Source: Natrialba magadii ATCC 43099 (GTDB lineage: Archaea > Halobacteriota > Halobacteria > Halobacteriales > Natrialbaceae). From it: a stretch of DNA of 64,000 nt. The notes below the pieces were generated by a model. It made no database searches. It saw only the letters and a list, made by a program, of their open reading frames with translations, and had not been told where the DNA came from. Numbering within the stretch: the stretch's first letter is position 1; each line of letters starts with the position of its first letter. This document shows positions 26,732 through 34,128 of the stretch, piece by piece. The stretch spans positions 3,658,001-3,722,000 of the forward strand of contig NC_013922.1 of assembly GCF_000025625.1 (NCBI RefSeq), in the 5' to 3' direction. A program made the position numbers and the translations under genes.

Positions 26732-26752
26732 GATTTCCACACGGTGGGAATG
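26732..26752. promoter_or_regulatory. putative operator, 21-nt dyad, before the Fe-S/NrfD operon
   Basis: An imperfect dyad, TTTCC at the left and GGGAATG at the right with 21 nt overall, about 130 bp upstream of the Fe-S gene start. It shares the right arm GTGGGAATG and overall spacing with the dyad at 27520-27540 before the regulator gene. Confidence 0.5.
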
Positions 26753-26794
26753 GGTGCGAACAAGTTCGCCCCTATAACAGAGGGCGAGTAAACA

Positions 26795-27469
26795 TTAGCT
26801 ACGAGCGAGTTGCTCCTCGAGTGCTGTCTCGGAATCAGCATCGGGAACGCGGTCGACGAACCGCTTGATAATCGCTTCCTCAGCCCGGTGAAGCGTCTCG
26901 CTACACGTCGATTTGGCAATACCCAGATGCTCTGCGAGTTCGGTCAGAGAGCTTCGGCGCGGCGTATCGTAGTAGCCCTGTTCGACTGCAGCAACGAGGA
27001 CCTCGTACTGGCGATCCGAGAGCAGTTGGCTCTCGTGTAACTGTTCCGTGACGGTTTCGATGCGATACTGCAGCCCAAGCCGTTCGAACTGCGCTGCAAG
27101 TTCGCCCAGCCGCTCCCGCGAGCCGGTCACCTCGACCGTCGCGGTTCCGTCCTGGATCATGACCGGAAGCTCGATCGGCATGCCGGCGTCTCGCGAGGAG
27201 AACAACAGCAACGGCTTCGTCGTCTCGAAGTGCACCGTCGCCTCGCCGTCGGTTCGCTGTGTGAGGGTCACCTCCGTCAGCTGGGGATGGTCTTCCATCG
27301 TCTCGAGGACCTGCTCGACGTTCGACCCGGTGATCTGGACCAGCGCGAAGCCGGTGTCTGCACCGGGAACCGCAGCGAGCACCCGGAACGTTGCGTCCGG
27401 GTTCGACGTCGATACCTGTTGAATCCAGACGTGGTCGGGCAGCGTGATTGTGAGGGTCGCCTGCGCCAT
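26795..27469 (-). CDS. bacterio-opsin-activator type HTH regulator (HTH10 family)
   Basis: 224 residues. An N-terminal regulatory domain of about 155 residues is followed by the HTH10 domain: LSDRQYEVLVAAVEQGYYDT, then SLTELAEHLGIAKSTCSETL and an RAEEAIIKRF recognition end. This architecture is that of Bat/DmsR-type regulators which control haloarchaeal bacterio-opsin and DMSO reductase genes. It lies immediately upstream of, and in the same direction as, the Fe-S/NrfD operon (192 bp apart), and dyads of the same shape precede both, so it most likely controls that operon and itself. Confidence 0.87.
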   Translation of the reverse strand: MAQATLTITLPDHVWIQQVSTSNPDATFRVLAAVPGADTGFALVQITGSNVEQVLETMEDHPQLTEVTLTQRTDGEATVHFETTKPLLLFSSRDAGMPIELPVMIQDGTATVEVTGSRERLGELAAQFERLGLQYRIETVTEQLHESQLLSDRQYEVLVAAVEQGYYDTPRRSSLTELAEHLGIAKSTCSETLHRAEEAIIKRFVDRVPDADSETALEEQLARS

Positions 27470-27519
27470 GGCAATCGTTCACTCGACAGTTCGGACCGGA
27501 CACACAATAGACTCAATCC

Positions 27520-27540
27520 CATTCCTACCGCGTGGGAATG
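27520..27540. promoter_or_regulatory. putative operator, 21-nt dyad, before the HTH10 gene
   Basis: A perfect inverted repeat: CATTCC and GGAATG arms around a 9-nt centre. It ends 51 bp before the regulator start, in front of its gene, and resembles the dyad at 26732-26752. Confidence 0.5.
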
Positions 27541-27599
27541 ACCGAGACGGCTGTTCGAGAGTGCCCCATAGTGCCAACACAGGTTTCGAATGGGCGCGG

Positions 27600-28526
27600 T
27601 CACCGCGGGAAGTGTGTCAGTAACTCCTCGGTGACCACCGCTGACTTCTCGTGTTGGACCCAATGGCTCGCCCCCGAAACCTGCACAAAACGCCGGTTTT
27701 CACACCGTGCGGCACTTTTGCGCGCGAGTTCGCTGACGAGCGCAAAATCACCATCGCCCCAGATGAGAAGCGTTGGCGTCTCCAGTAGGGGCTCGTCGGC
27801 GGTCGACCCCGACTGGAGTCGAACTGGTGGGTACCGGCCACTCGCTCGATACCAGTTGAGCATCCCCGTGAGTGCACCCTGCTGGTCCCAGGCGCGACGG
27901 TACAGCGAGAGCGCTGCCGGCGAAAAGGTACCTGACGGTGCGGTTCCGGTCATCGCCCGCTCGAGTCGGGTGTAGTCGCCCGCACCAAGCAGCCGTTCGG
28001 GAAGCCAGGGGAGCTGGAACGTGTACGCATACCAGCTTCGCACCACTTGCTCGAGATTCGAGCGAAGAACACGCTGAAACACCGTTGGATGCGGCGCGTT
28101 GATAACCGCCAGCCGGTCGACCACGTCGGGATAGCGGGTGGCGAGATCCCACGCGACGATGCCGCCCCAATCGTGACCGACGATATGTGCGCGTTCTCGG
28201 CCCTCCGCATCGATCAGGTCGACGATATCCCGCGTCAGGTATCGCAGTCGGTACGAACCGACGCCATCCGGCTTCTCACTGCGGTTGTAGCCGCGCTGAT
28301 CCGGCACGACGACGCGGTAGCCGGCCTCGATCAGCGGCTCGAGTTGGTGTCGCCAACCGTACCAGAACTCGGGAAACCCGTGAAGCAAGACGACCAGTGG
28401 CCCTGACTCGTCGCCGCCGGTAACCACGTGGAGACGAACATTCGAAAGCTCGCGAGTACTCGAGTCCACCGCGATAGCTGGGAGCGCCGATGCGCCGGGA
28501 CCGGGCGTCATCTCAGCGGCTGTCAT
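27600..28526 (-). CDS. alpha/beta hydrolase, epoxide hydrolase/haloalkane dehalogenase type
   Basis: 308 residues. The oxyanion HGxP motif is HGFPEFWYGWRHQL, the nucleophile elbow GHDWGGIVAW carries Asp rather than Ser, and the late GASHWVQHE supplies the catalytic His; this combination is that of epoxide hydrolases. WGDGDFAL is the usual acid-bearing strand. The native substrate is unknown. The first ATG was kept, though the folded part begins about 25 residues later. Confidence 0.85.
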   Translation of the reverse strand: MTAAEMTPGPGASALPAIAVDSSTRELSNVRLHVVTGGDESGPLVVLLHGFPEFWYGWRHQLEPLIEAGYRVVVPDQRGYNRSEKPDGVGSYRLRYLTRDIVDLIDAEGRERAHIVGHDWGGIVAWDLATRYPDVVDRLAVINAPHPTVFQRVLRSNLEQVVRSWYAYTFQLPWLPERLLGAGDYTRLERAMTGTAPSGTFSPAALSLYRRAWDQQGALTGMLNWYRASGRYPPVRLQSGSTADEPLLETPTLLIWGDGDFALVSELARKSAARCENRRFVQVSGASHWVQHEKSAVVTEELLTHFPR

Positions 28527-28598
28527 TGGTGGGCCTTCCAGACGAACGGGTGTAAATGCGACCCGTGTGGACTTGCAGTCAACGCAGCACGTGAGACA

Positions 28599-28754
28599 CT
28601 ACGTCCAGACGCGCAAACACTCACTCGAGCAGAAGTGCAGATCGATCTTCTCCCCGTCGGTGCCGGCGTCGTGGGTCGTCAGCGTGTACGCGATAGTCGA
28701 CGTCTGGCAGTTATCGCACTCGAGTGCGTTCTCGCGCTCGGGCACAGCAGTCAT
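28599..28754 (-). CDS. small zinc-finger protein
   Basis: 51 residues. CDNC at 13-16 and the CSSEC ending (Cys42 and Cys46) make one four-Cys zinc site, with a beta hairpin between. Small zinc-ribbon proteins like this are common in haloarchaea and of unknown function. The start at 28754 (MTAVPEREN) leaves little upstream; a longer frame has no support. Confidence 0.65.
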   Translation of the reverse strand: MTAVPERENALECDNCQTSTIAYTLTTHDAGTDGEKIDLHFCSSECLRVWT

Positions 28755-28889
28755 ACCTGGCCCGACTGGACAAACAGGCTTGAGTATGCACTCATTAGTC
28801 CGCGTTCTCGGATCCGTGAATCGTCCGGCCACAGCGACGGCCTGCAGTAAATCCCGTATTGAACGGAACGCAGTTGCCGGTCTCGTGTA

Positions 28890-29939
28890 CTACGCCGGCG
28901 CACCGCCCTCAGCCTCGAGCAGTTCGTGATACCGGTTGCGGATCGTCACTTCGGAGATGCTCGCGACCTCGCTGACGTCGTTCTGGGTCACCTTCTCGTT
29001 CGTGAGGAGTGCGCCGGCATACACCGCCGCCGCTGCGAGCCCGACCGGCGACTTGCCGCTGTGGATGCCCGATTCCTTGGCCGTCTCGAGGAGCTGTCGC
29101 GCGCGGCGTTCGGTCTCGTCGGAGAGGTCGAGATCGCTGGCAAAGCGCGGGACGTAGCTCACCGGGTCCGCCGGCTGCACTTCGAGGCCGAGCTCACGGA
29201 TCACGTACCGATACGTGCGCGCGATTTCGTCTTTCTCGACGCGGCTGACGCCCGCGATTTCGTCGAGACTGCGCGGCGTGCCGGCCTGTCGAGCCGACGC
29301 GTACAGCGAGGCGGTCGAAACACCCTCGATGGACCGACCTGGGAGCAGGTCCTCCTCGAGTGCCCGTCGGTAGATGACGCTCGCGGTCTCGCGGACGTTG
29401 TCCGGGAGGCCGAGCGCGCTTGCCATGCGGTCGATTTCGCCGAGTGCCTGCTTCAGGTTTCGTTCCTTTGAGTCACGAGTGCGGAAGCGCTCGTTCCAGG
29501 TTCGAAGCCGTTGCATCTTCTGGCGCTGGCGACTCGAGAGCGACCGGCCGTAGGCGTCTTTGTCCTGCCAGCCGATGTTGGTCGAGAGCCCCTGGTCGTG
29601 CATCATGTTGGTCGTCGGGGCACCGACGCGGCTCTTTTCGTCCTTTTCGGCGGCGTCGAACGCGCGCCACTCGGGGCCGCGGTCGATTTCGCCTTCCTGG
29701 ACGACGAGGCCGCAGTCCGCACAGACGGTTTCGGCGTGTTCTGTGTCGGACATGAGGCGGCCGTCACACTCTGGGCACTGTTCGTGTTCCTGTGTTTGCT
29801 CTTGTTCTTGTTCTCGTTCTCGTTCTCGCTCTCGCTCTCGTGATCGTGCTCGTCCGTGCTCGTCCGTCCGCTCGCTGGACTCCGCCCGCTCAGTCGTGCG
29901 TCGCTCGTCACTGTGCGTTCGAATACTGGAGTCAGTCAT
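28890..29939 (-). CDS. tfb: transcription initiation factor IIB
   Basis: 349 residues. The zinc ribbon uses Cys55, Cys58, Cys73 and Cys76; next is the B-finger (PEWRAFD, with GAPTTNMMHDQGLSTNIGW), then two cyclin-like repeats (RNLKQALGEIDRMASALGLP and ARQLLETAKESGIHSGK). TFB bridges TBP-bound promoters and RNA polymerase. Haloarchaea carry several paralogues; this one has an N-terminal extension of about 50 residues with (RE)n and (EQ)n runs encoded by a hexanucleotide repeat. The ATG at 29939 was chosen because upstream codons extend only the unordered extension. Confidence 0.92.
   Translation of the reverse strand: MTDSSIRTHSDERRTTERAESSERTDEHGRARSREREREREREQEQEQTQEHEQCPECDGRLMSDTEHAETVCADCGLVVQEGEIDRGPEWRAFDAAEKDEKSRVGAPTTNMMHDQGLSTNIGWQDKDAYGRSLSSRQRQKMQRLRTWNERFRTRDSKERNLKQALGEIDRMASALGLPDNVRETASVIYRRALEEDLLPGRSIEGVSTASLYASARQAGTPRSLDEIAGVSRVEKDEIARTYRYVIRELGLEVQPADPVSYVPRFASDLDLSDETERRARQLLETAKESGIHSGKSPVGLAAAAVYAGALLTNEKVTQNDVSEVASISEVTIRNRYHELLEAEGGAPA
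29790..29850. repeat. hexanucleotide-like repeats inside the tfb 5' region
   Basis: Tandem GTTCTC/GCTCTC and CTTGTT units encode alternating Arg-Glu and Glu-Gln in the N-terminal extension of TFB, ahead of its zinc ribbon. Confidence 0.7.
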
Positions 29940-30007
29940 TGGTGGTGATACCGATCGAACCGTCGCTGAAAACGCCCTGTCAGTCACAGTATAACGCGCT
30001 GTCCTGA

Positions 30008-30013
30008 CTTAAA
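30008..30013 (-). promoter_or_regulatory. possible TATA box of tfb
   Basis: TTTAAG on the minus strand, about 70 nt before the tfb ATG, the best TATA candidate in the 314-bp divergent region between tfb and gatC. The remainder of that region shows no gene. Confidence 0.25.
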
Positions 30014-30253
30014 CACTGTGATCGTACGAATATTTGAACGCGTGCCTACGAAAGTAACCACTGCTTCAGCTCGCCGTTTCGTACGGATCGGTGGCGCGTT
30101 TCACCAGTAATCGCTTCGACGAGTCAGCAGTTGCCAGTAGAACGACAACAGACCGTCTCAGTCGGTTTGTCCCACGCGCTGAGCCACCACCACACATCTG
30201 CCGGCTGTCGTCGTATCGAAACGCTTACTCCCAACAGGGCGATTCGAACACGT

Positions 30254-30532
30254 ATGAGCGACGACGCCGTCAATCCCGAGGCAGTCCGCCACGTTGCGGA
30301 GTTGGCCCGCGTCGACCTCGACGACGAGGAGGTCGACGCGTTCACCGGCCAGTTCGCGGACATACTCGAGTACTTCGAAACCTTAGACGAAGTGCCGGAG
30401 GTCGAGCGCGAGGCCGAACTCACGAACGTGATGCGTCCCGACGAGGAACGCGGCTCGCTGGACCGGGAGGAAGCACTTCGCAACGCGCCGGAAACCGAGG
30501 ACGGCTACTTCAAGGGGCCAAACGTCTCCTGA
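30254..30532 (+). CDS. gatC: Asp-tRNA(Asn)/Glu-tRNA(Gln) amidotransferase subunit C
   Basis: 92 residues, family length. HVAELARVDLDDEEVDAF and the C-terminal LRNAPETEDGYFKGPNV are the conserved ends of GatC, which holds GatA and GatB together in the enzyme that makes Gln-tRNA(Gln) or Asn-tRNA(Asn) by transamidation. The gene is 12 bp before gatA. gatB is not in the window, the common haloarchaeal arrangement. Confidence 0.93.
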   Translation: MSDDAVNPEAVRHVAELARVDLDDEEVDAFTGQFADILEYFETLDEVPEVEREAELTNVMRPDEERGSLDREEALRNAPETEDGYFKGPNVS

Positions 30533-30544
30533 GTCTGATTCCAC

Positions 30545-31843
30545 ATGGCTGACAACATATTCATTTCGGACGAGCGAATCGAGGGCGACAGCGATGCGGA
30601 TGGGCCGCTCGCGGGCCGCACGGTCGCCGTCAAGGACAACATCTCGACGAAGGGCGTCGCAACGACCTGCGGGTCGGCGATGCTCGAAGACTACGTGCCG
30701 CCCTACGACGCGACGGTGATCTCGCGGCTCAAAGCGGCGGGCGCAACGATCGTCGGCAAGGCCAACATGGACGAGTTCGGTATGGGTTCGACCACCGAAA
30801 CCTCGGCGTTCGGCCCAACGGACAACCCCGCTGCACCGGGCCACGTCCCAGGTGGCTCCTCCGGTGGCTCGGCCGCTGCCGTCGCCGCCGGCAAGGCTGA
30901 CCTCGCGCTCGGCTCGGACACGGGCGGCTCGATCCGCTGTCCGGCCGCCTTCTGTGGCGTCGTCGGCATCAAGCCAACCTACGGCCTCGTCTCGCGCTAC
31001 GGACTGGTCGCCTACGGCAACAGCCTCGAACAGATCGGCCCGTTCGGCGAGACCGTCGAGGATGCGGCCGCGTTGCTCGATGTCATCGCCGGCAGCGACG
31101 AACGCGATGCAACCACTCGGGACGAAGGAGACAACACGAACTACACCGACGCCGCAACCGGCGACGTCGACGGCCTCACGATCGGTGTCCCAACCGAACT
31201 CCTCGAGGGAGCCGACGAGGACGTCGTCGACACCTTCTGGGACGCCATCGCCGACCTCGAAGACCAGGGCGCGGAGTACCACGAGGTCTCCCTGCCGTCC
31301 GTCGAGCACGCCGTCGAGGCCTACTACGTGATCGCGATGTCCGAAGCCTCCTCGAATCTCGCCCGGTTCGACGGCGTCCGCTACGGTCCCGAGACCGAGG
31401 GCGAAGGCGATGGCGATTCCGGGGGCAACTGGAACGAAACCTTCTCCCAGGTCCGCAAGGACGGCTTCGGCGACGAGGTCAAGCGCCGCATTCTCCTCGG
31501 CACCTACGCACTCTCTGCAGGCTACCACGACAAGTACTACAAGAAAGCTCAGGACGCCCGCGCCTGGGTCAAGCAGGACTTCGACGAGGCACTCTCGGAA
31601 GCCGACGTGCTCGCCTCGCCGACGATGCCAGTCACGCCGTTCGAGCAGGGTGAGAGTCTCGAAGACCCGCTCCAGATGTACCTCGCGGACGCCAACACCG
31701 TCCCCGTGAACCTTGCAGATCTGCCCGCAATCTCGGTCCCGGCCGGCGAGAGCGACGCCGACGGCCTCCCCGTCGGCCTCCAGCTGGTTGGCCCCGCCTT
31801 CGGCGAGGAACGGCTGATTCGTGCGGCAAGTGCACTCGAGTAA
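30545..31843 (+). CDS. gatA: Asp-tRNA(Asn)/Glu-tRNA(Gln) amidotransferase subunit A
   Basis: 432 residues. GatA releases ammonia from glutamine for tRNA transamidation. The Ser-cisSer-Lys amidase triad is visible: Lys in VAVKDNISTKG, GGSSGGSAAAVAAG, and the nucleophile loop GSDTGGSIRCPAAFCG. An acidic insertion (ETEGEGDGDSGGN) lies at about 285-300. Co-transcribed with gatC. Confidence 0.95.
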   Translation: MADNIFISDERIEGDSDADGPLAGRTVAVKDNISTKGVATTCGSAMLEDYVPPYDATVISRLKAAGATIVGKANMDEFGMGSTTETSAFGPTDNPAAPGHVPGGSSGGSAAAVAAGKADLALGSDTGGSIRCPAAFCGVVGIKPTYGLVSRYGLVAYGNSLEQIGPFGETVEDAAALLDVIAGSDERDATTRDEGDNTNYTDAATGDVDGLTIGVPTELLEGADEDVVDTFWDAIADLEDQGAEYHEVSLPSVEHAVEAYYVIAMSEASSNLARFDGVRYGPETEGEGDGDSGGNWNETFSQVRKDGFGDEVKRRILLGTYALSAGYHDKYYKKAQDARAWVKQDFDEALSEADVLASPTMPVTPFEQGESLEDPLQMYLADANTVPVNLADLPAISVPAGESDADGLPVGLQLVGPAFGEERLIRAASALE

Positions 31844-31980
31844 CGTCCAATTCCAACCCGGGTGTAGTCTACTTAGTTTGTGTCTCGGCCCCCCGATGGA
31901 TCGGTAGCGACGACGACAAAATCTGTCTCACATCCTATTCCTGCCCTGAAACCAGTCGTTGAACCGATCATTGGTCTGTA

Positions 31981-31987
31981 TACTTAA
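31981..31987 (+). promoter_or_regulatory. putative TATA box for the gene at 32013
   Basis: TACTTAA, 26-32 nt before the ATG; consistent with a leaderless transcript. Confidence 0.4.
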
Positions 31988-32012
31988 GCTCACAGCTGCT
32001 GACGGACGTGCT

Positions 32013-32363
32013 ATGATTGGTGTTGGTTCGACGCAGGTCGTCGTCGCGTGCTTTGCGGGGACGATGATCGTCGTGAGTGCAATCGGGCTGTTAGAGCGGG
32101 CGTTCTCACTGGGTTCGGTTGCCGAGCGCTACGGGCCGGCGATCGTCGTCGCCGGCTGGGTACTGCTCGGAACGCTCGGAGTGGCGATGGCCGGACAGTT
32201 GCTGGCCGGCGAGACCGTCTCGGTCACCGTGGCGTTTACCGGGTTTGTGGCGACGCTCGCCTGGGTGTTCGTCGAACAGAGCGTGACGCAGTCGTCTGAG
32301 CAGCGGACGACGCCGCTCGGGCGCTGGCTACTGTCACGGCTCTCTGGACGTTCGAACGAGTGA
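32013..32363 (+). CDS. hypothetical membrane protein
   Basis: 116 residues with three hydrophobic helices (VVVACFAGTMIVVSAIGLL; YGPAIVVAGWVLLGTLGVAM; VSVTVAFTGFVATLAWVFVE) and a short charged tail. No family recognised. The start is supported by the TATA box 26-32 nt upstream. It stands alone; the next gene is convergent. Confidence 0.65.
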   Translation: MIGVGSTQVVVACFAGTMIVVSAIGLLERAFSLGSVAERYGPAIVVAGWVLLGTLGVAMAGQLLAGETVSVTVAFTGFVATLAWVFVEQSVTQSSEQRTTPLGRWLLSRLSGRSNE

Positions 32364-32420
32364 GAAATCGGGCAGCTGCTTGCTGTGTTCGTCTGCGGTT
32401 CGGTTGCTGTTTCCCGCTCG

Positions 32421-32780
32421 CTACTCCTCGTAGGCGAGGTTCATAATCCACTGCGAGAAGGCGTCACTGTTCGGATCGACCTCCTCCTCACCGATGAACG
32501 GCGAGAGCATGTCGCCAGCCATCAGCAGCGTAAAGTCCAGATCGCGTGCAGTCGGCGTGATGTAGTAGGTGTTGTGTCCGTTGTACACCGTATCCTCGCG
32601 GTTGACGAGGTCGTACTCGACGAGCGACTCGACGATCCGACTCCCCTTGCGCGAGGAGACGTCGAGTTCCTTCCAGAAATCGCTCTGATGGATGCCGCCG
32701 GTCTCACGAACGAGTTCGAGACCGGCTCGTTCGTCCTCCGTGAGCTCCGATTCGGCCGCGGAGACGCTCACGGCGACCAC
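32421..32780 (-). CDS. small winged-helix DNA-binding protein
   Basis: 119 residues, GTG start. TEDERAGLELVRETGGIHQS with DFWKELDVSSRKGSRIVESL is a winged HTH; the wing is NREDTVYNGHNTYYITPTAR. Proteins like this are widespread haloarchaeal regulators of unknown target. The C-terminal 40 residues have no assignment. The upstream in-frame ATG-like sequence is in a different frame, so the GTG is the best start. Confidence 0.7.
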   Translation of the reverse strand: MVAVSVSAAESELTEDERAGLELVRETGGIHQSDFWKELDVSSRKGSRIVESLVEYDLVNREDTVYNGHNTYYITPTARDLDFTLLMAGDMLSPFIGEEEVDPNSDAFSQWIMNLAYEE

Positions 32781-32874
32781 CTCTCCGTGCTCATACTCGT
32801 CGCGACAGCCAGGTGTGCGTCCATGTGCGTATGAGAGGCAGGGAGCCGCTTAAATGTGCCCTTCGACGCCAGTG

Positions 32875-33777
32875 TCATTCGTTTCGACGAGTCCATTCTT
32901 CGAACGTGAACTCGGCACCGGTCGCGGATTCGGTCGGCCCGTCGGAGTCTGACTTGGGGGTGAACGTAAACTCGGACGCAGACCCGGAGTTGGAGTCCGA
33001 GTCGGCGTCGAACTGAGATGCGAGCGTAACCGGCTGAAACGCCGTCTCGCAGGGTTGACCGGGCGCGAACCAGTAGGTCGTGCCGGCAAGTCCGTCCATC
33101 TCGTCAGCATCCGCACCGAGCGCAAGTAGCGAGGACGACCGCGTGCCGTAGCCGTCGCCGTGGACGCAGACACCGAACTCGTGGTCACCGAGAACGTCGC
33201 CAGCGCGTGCGAGCCAGTCGGGAGCGGATTCGTCCGTCTCGGCCGCGAGTTCGGCGCGAACCGCTCGCGCGTTCTCGGCCTGTGCGCTCGCAACGTCGGT
33301 CCGGAACGACGGCAAATCCACGTCGTCGTCGACCGCGACGTTGACCACGACGTGAACGCCAGGGTCGAACTCCGTCACCGAGAGCTTGCCATCCCACTGG
33401 TAGCAGACCGCGTCGTCCGCGTCCGCAACCACGAGCGAGAAGCCATCGTACTCGTCAGCAGCCGTCGCGTCCTCGATGACCGCGGCAGCCTCGGCAACCG
33501 AAGGGGACTCGAGTACGTCCGCAACGAGCAACCCCCGCGAACGGTCACCGGCGAGGTCGGCGTCGGTCCACTTGTTCGTAATGCCGGCGAAGAGGCCGTG
33601 CTCGTTGAAGCCGATCCAGGTGCCGCCCGCTTCGGTGTCCTGCGGGGCGGCGACGAGTGGGTGCTCGCTGTAGATGGCGGGAGGATGTGAATCGCGGTCA
33701 GCGGCTTCGTCCCTGTTCGCGGCGACGACGACGGGTGCGTCGTCGAAGATCTGCCAGGCGAGCGTCAGTGTACACAC
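32875..33777 (-). CDS. NRDE family protein (TANGO2 homologue)
   Basis: 300 residues, GTG start (the second codon is Cys, as the family requires). The signature VVAANRDEAADR gives the family its name; WIGFNEHGLFAGITNKW and DGDGYGTRSSSLLALG follow. NRDE/TANGO2 proteins occur in all domains; human TANGO2 is linked to lipid or haem handling, but no biochemistry is settled. A Ser/Asp/Glu repeat (DSDSNSGSAS, from about 265) precedes the final FEEWTRRNE. The Cys after the start suggests an Ntn-hydrolase-type processing. Confidence 0.85.
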   Translation of the reverse strand: MCTLTLAWQIFDDAPVVVAANRDEAADRDSHPPAIYSEHPLVAAPQDTEAGGTWIGFNEHGLFAGITNKWTDADLAGDRSRGLLVADVLESPSVAEAAAVIEDATAADEYDGFSLVVADADDAVCYQWDGKLSVTEFDPGVHVVVNVAVDDDVDLPSFRTDVASAQAENARAVRAELAAETDESAPDWLARAGDVLGDHEFGVCVHGDGYGTRSSSLLALGADADEMDGLAGTTYWFAPGQPCETAFQPVTLASQFDADSDSNSGSASEFTFTPKSDSDGPTESATGAEFTFEEWTRRNE

Positions 33778-33869
33778 GGCCCATGATAGGGGTCTAATCG
33801 ACTTAAGTGGCTGTCCGTCGCTGGCGCTCGTAGTCGCGGATGGACAGACAACACAGTCGCGTGAACCCG

Positions 33870-34025
33870 CTACTCGACCGATTTCGCCCGGTTCTGGAAG
33901 TCGCCGCCGCACTCTTCACACTCTCCTGGATTCGTCTCAGCTTCGACTATTCGGCCGCACTGCAGACACTCGTATTCCGACGTTATTTCCGAGGTGTCGT
34001 CTTCGACATCTTGCCCGTGTGGCAT
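33870..34025 (-). CDS. small rubrerythrin-like zinc-ribbon protein
   Basis: 51 residues, too short for most ORF callers. The fold is one ribbon: CLQCGRIVEAETNPGECEEC with two Cys pairs, ending CGGDFQNRAKSVE. This is the rubredoxin-like C-terminal type domain found as a stand-alone small protein in many haloarchaea. No function is known. Confidence 0.7.
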   Translation of the reverse strand: MPHGQDVEDDTSEITSEYECLQCGRIVEAETNPGECEECGGDFQNRAKSVE

Positions 34026-34128
34026 ACAGTGGCATTTGAGCTCAGGGCATAAATATTGACTGCGAGCTATCTACTCTGCCATCTCACAACGGCGGCCCCC
34101 GCCACCGGTTTGCGTACGGCTCCCGAAA

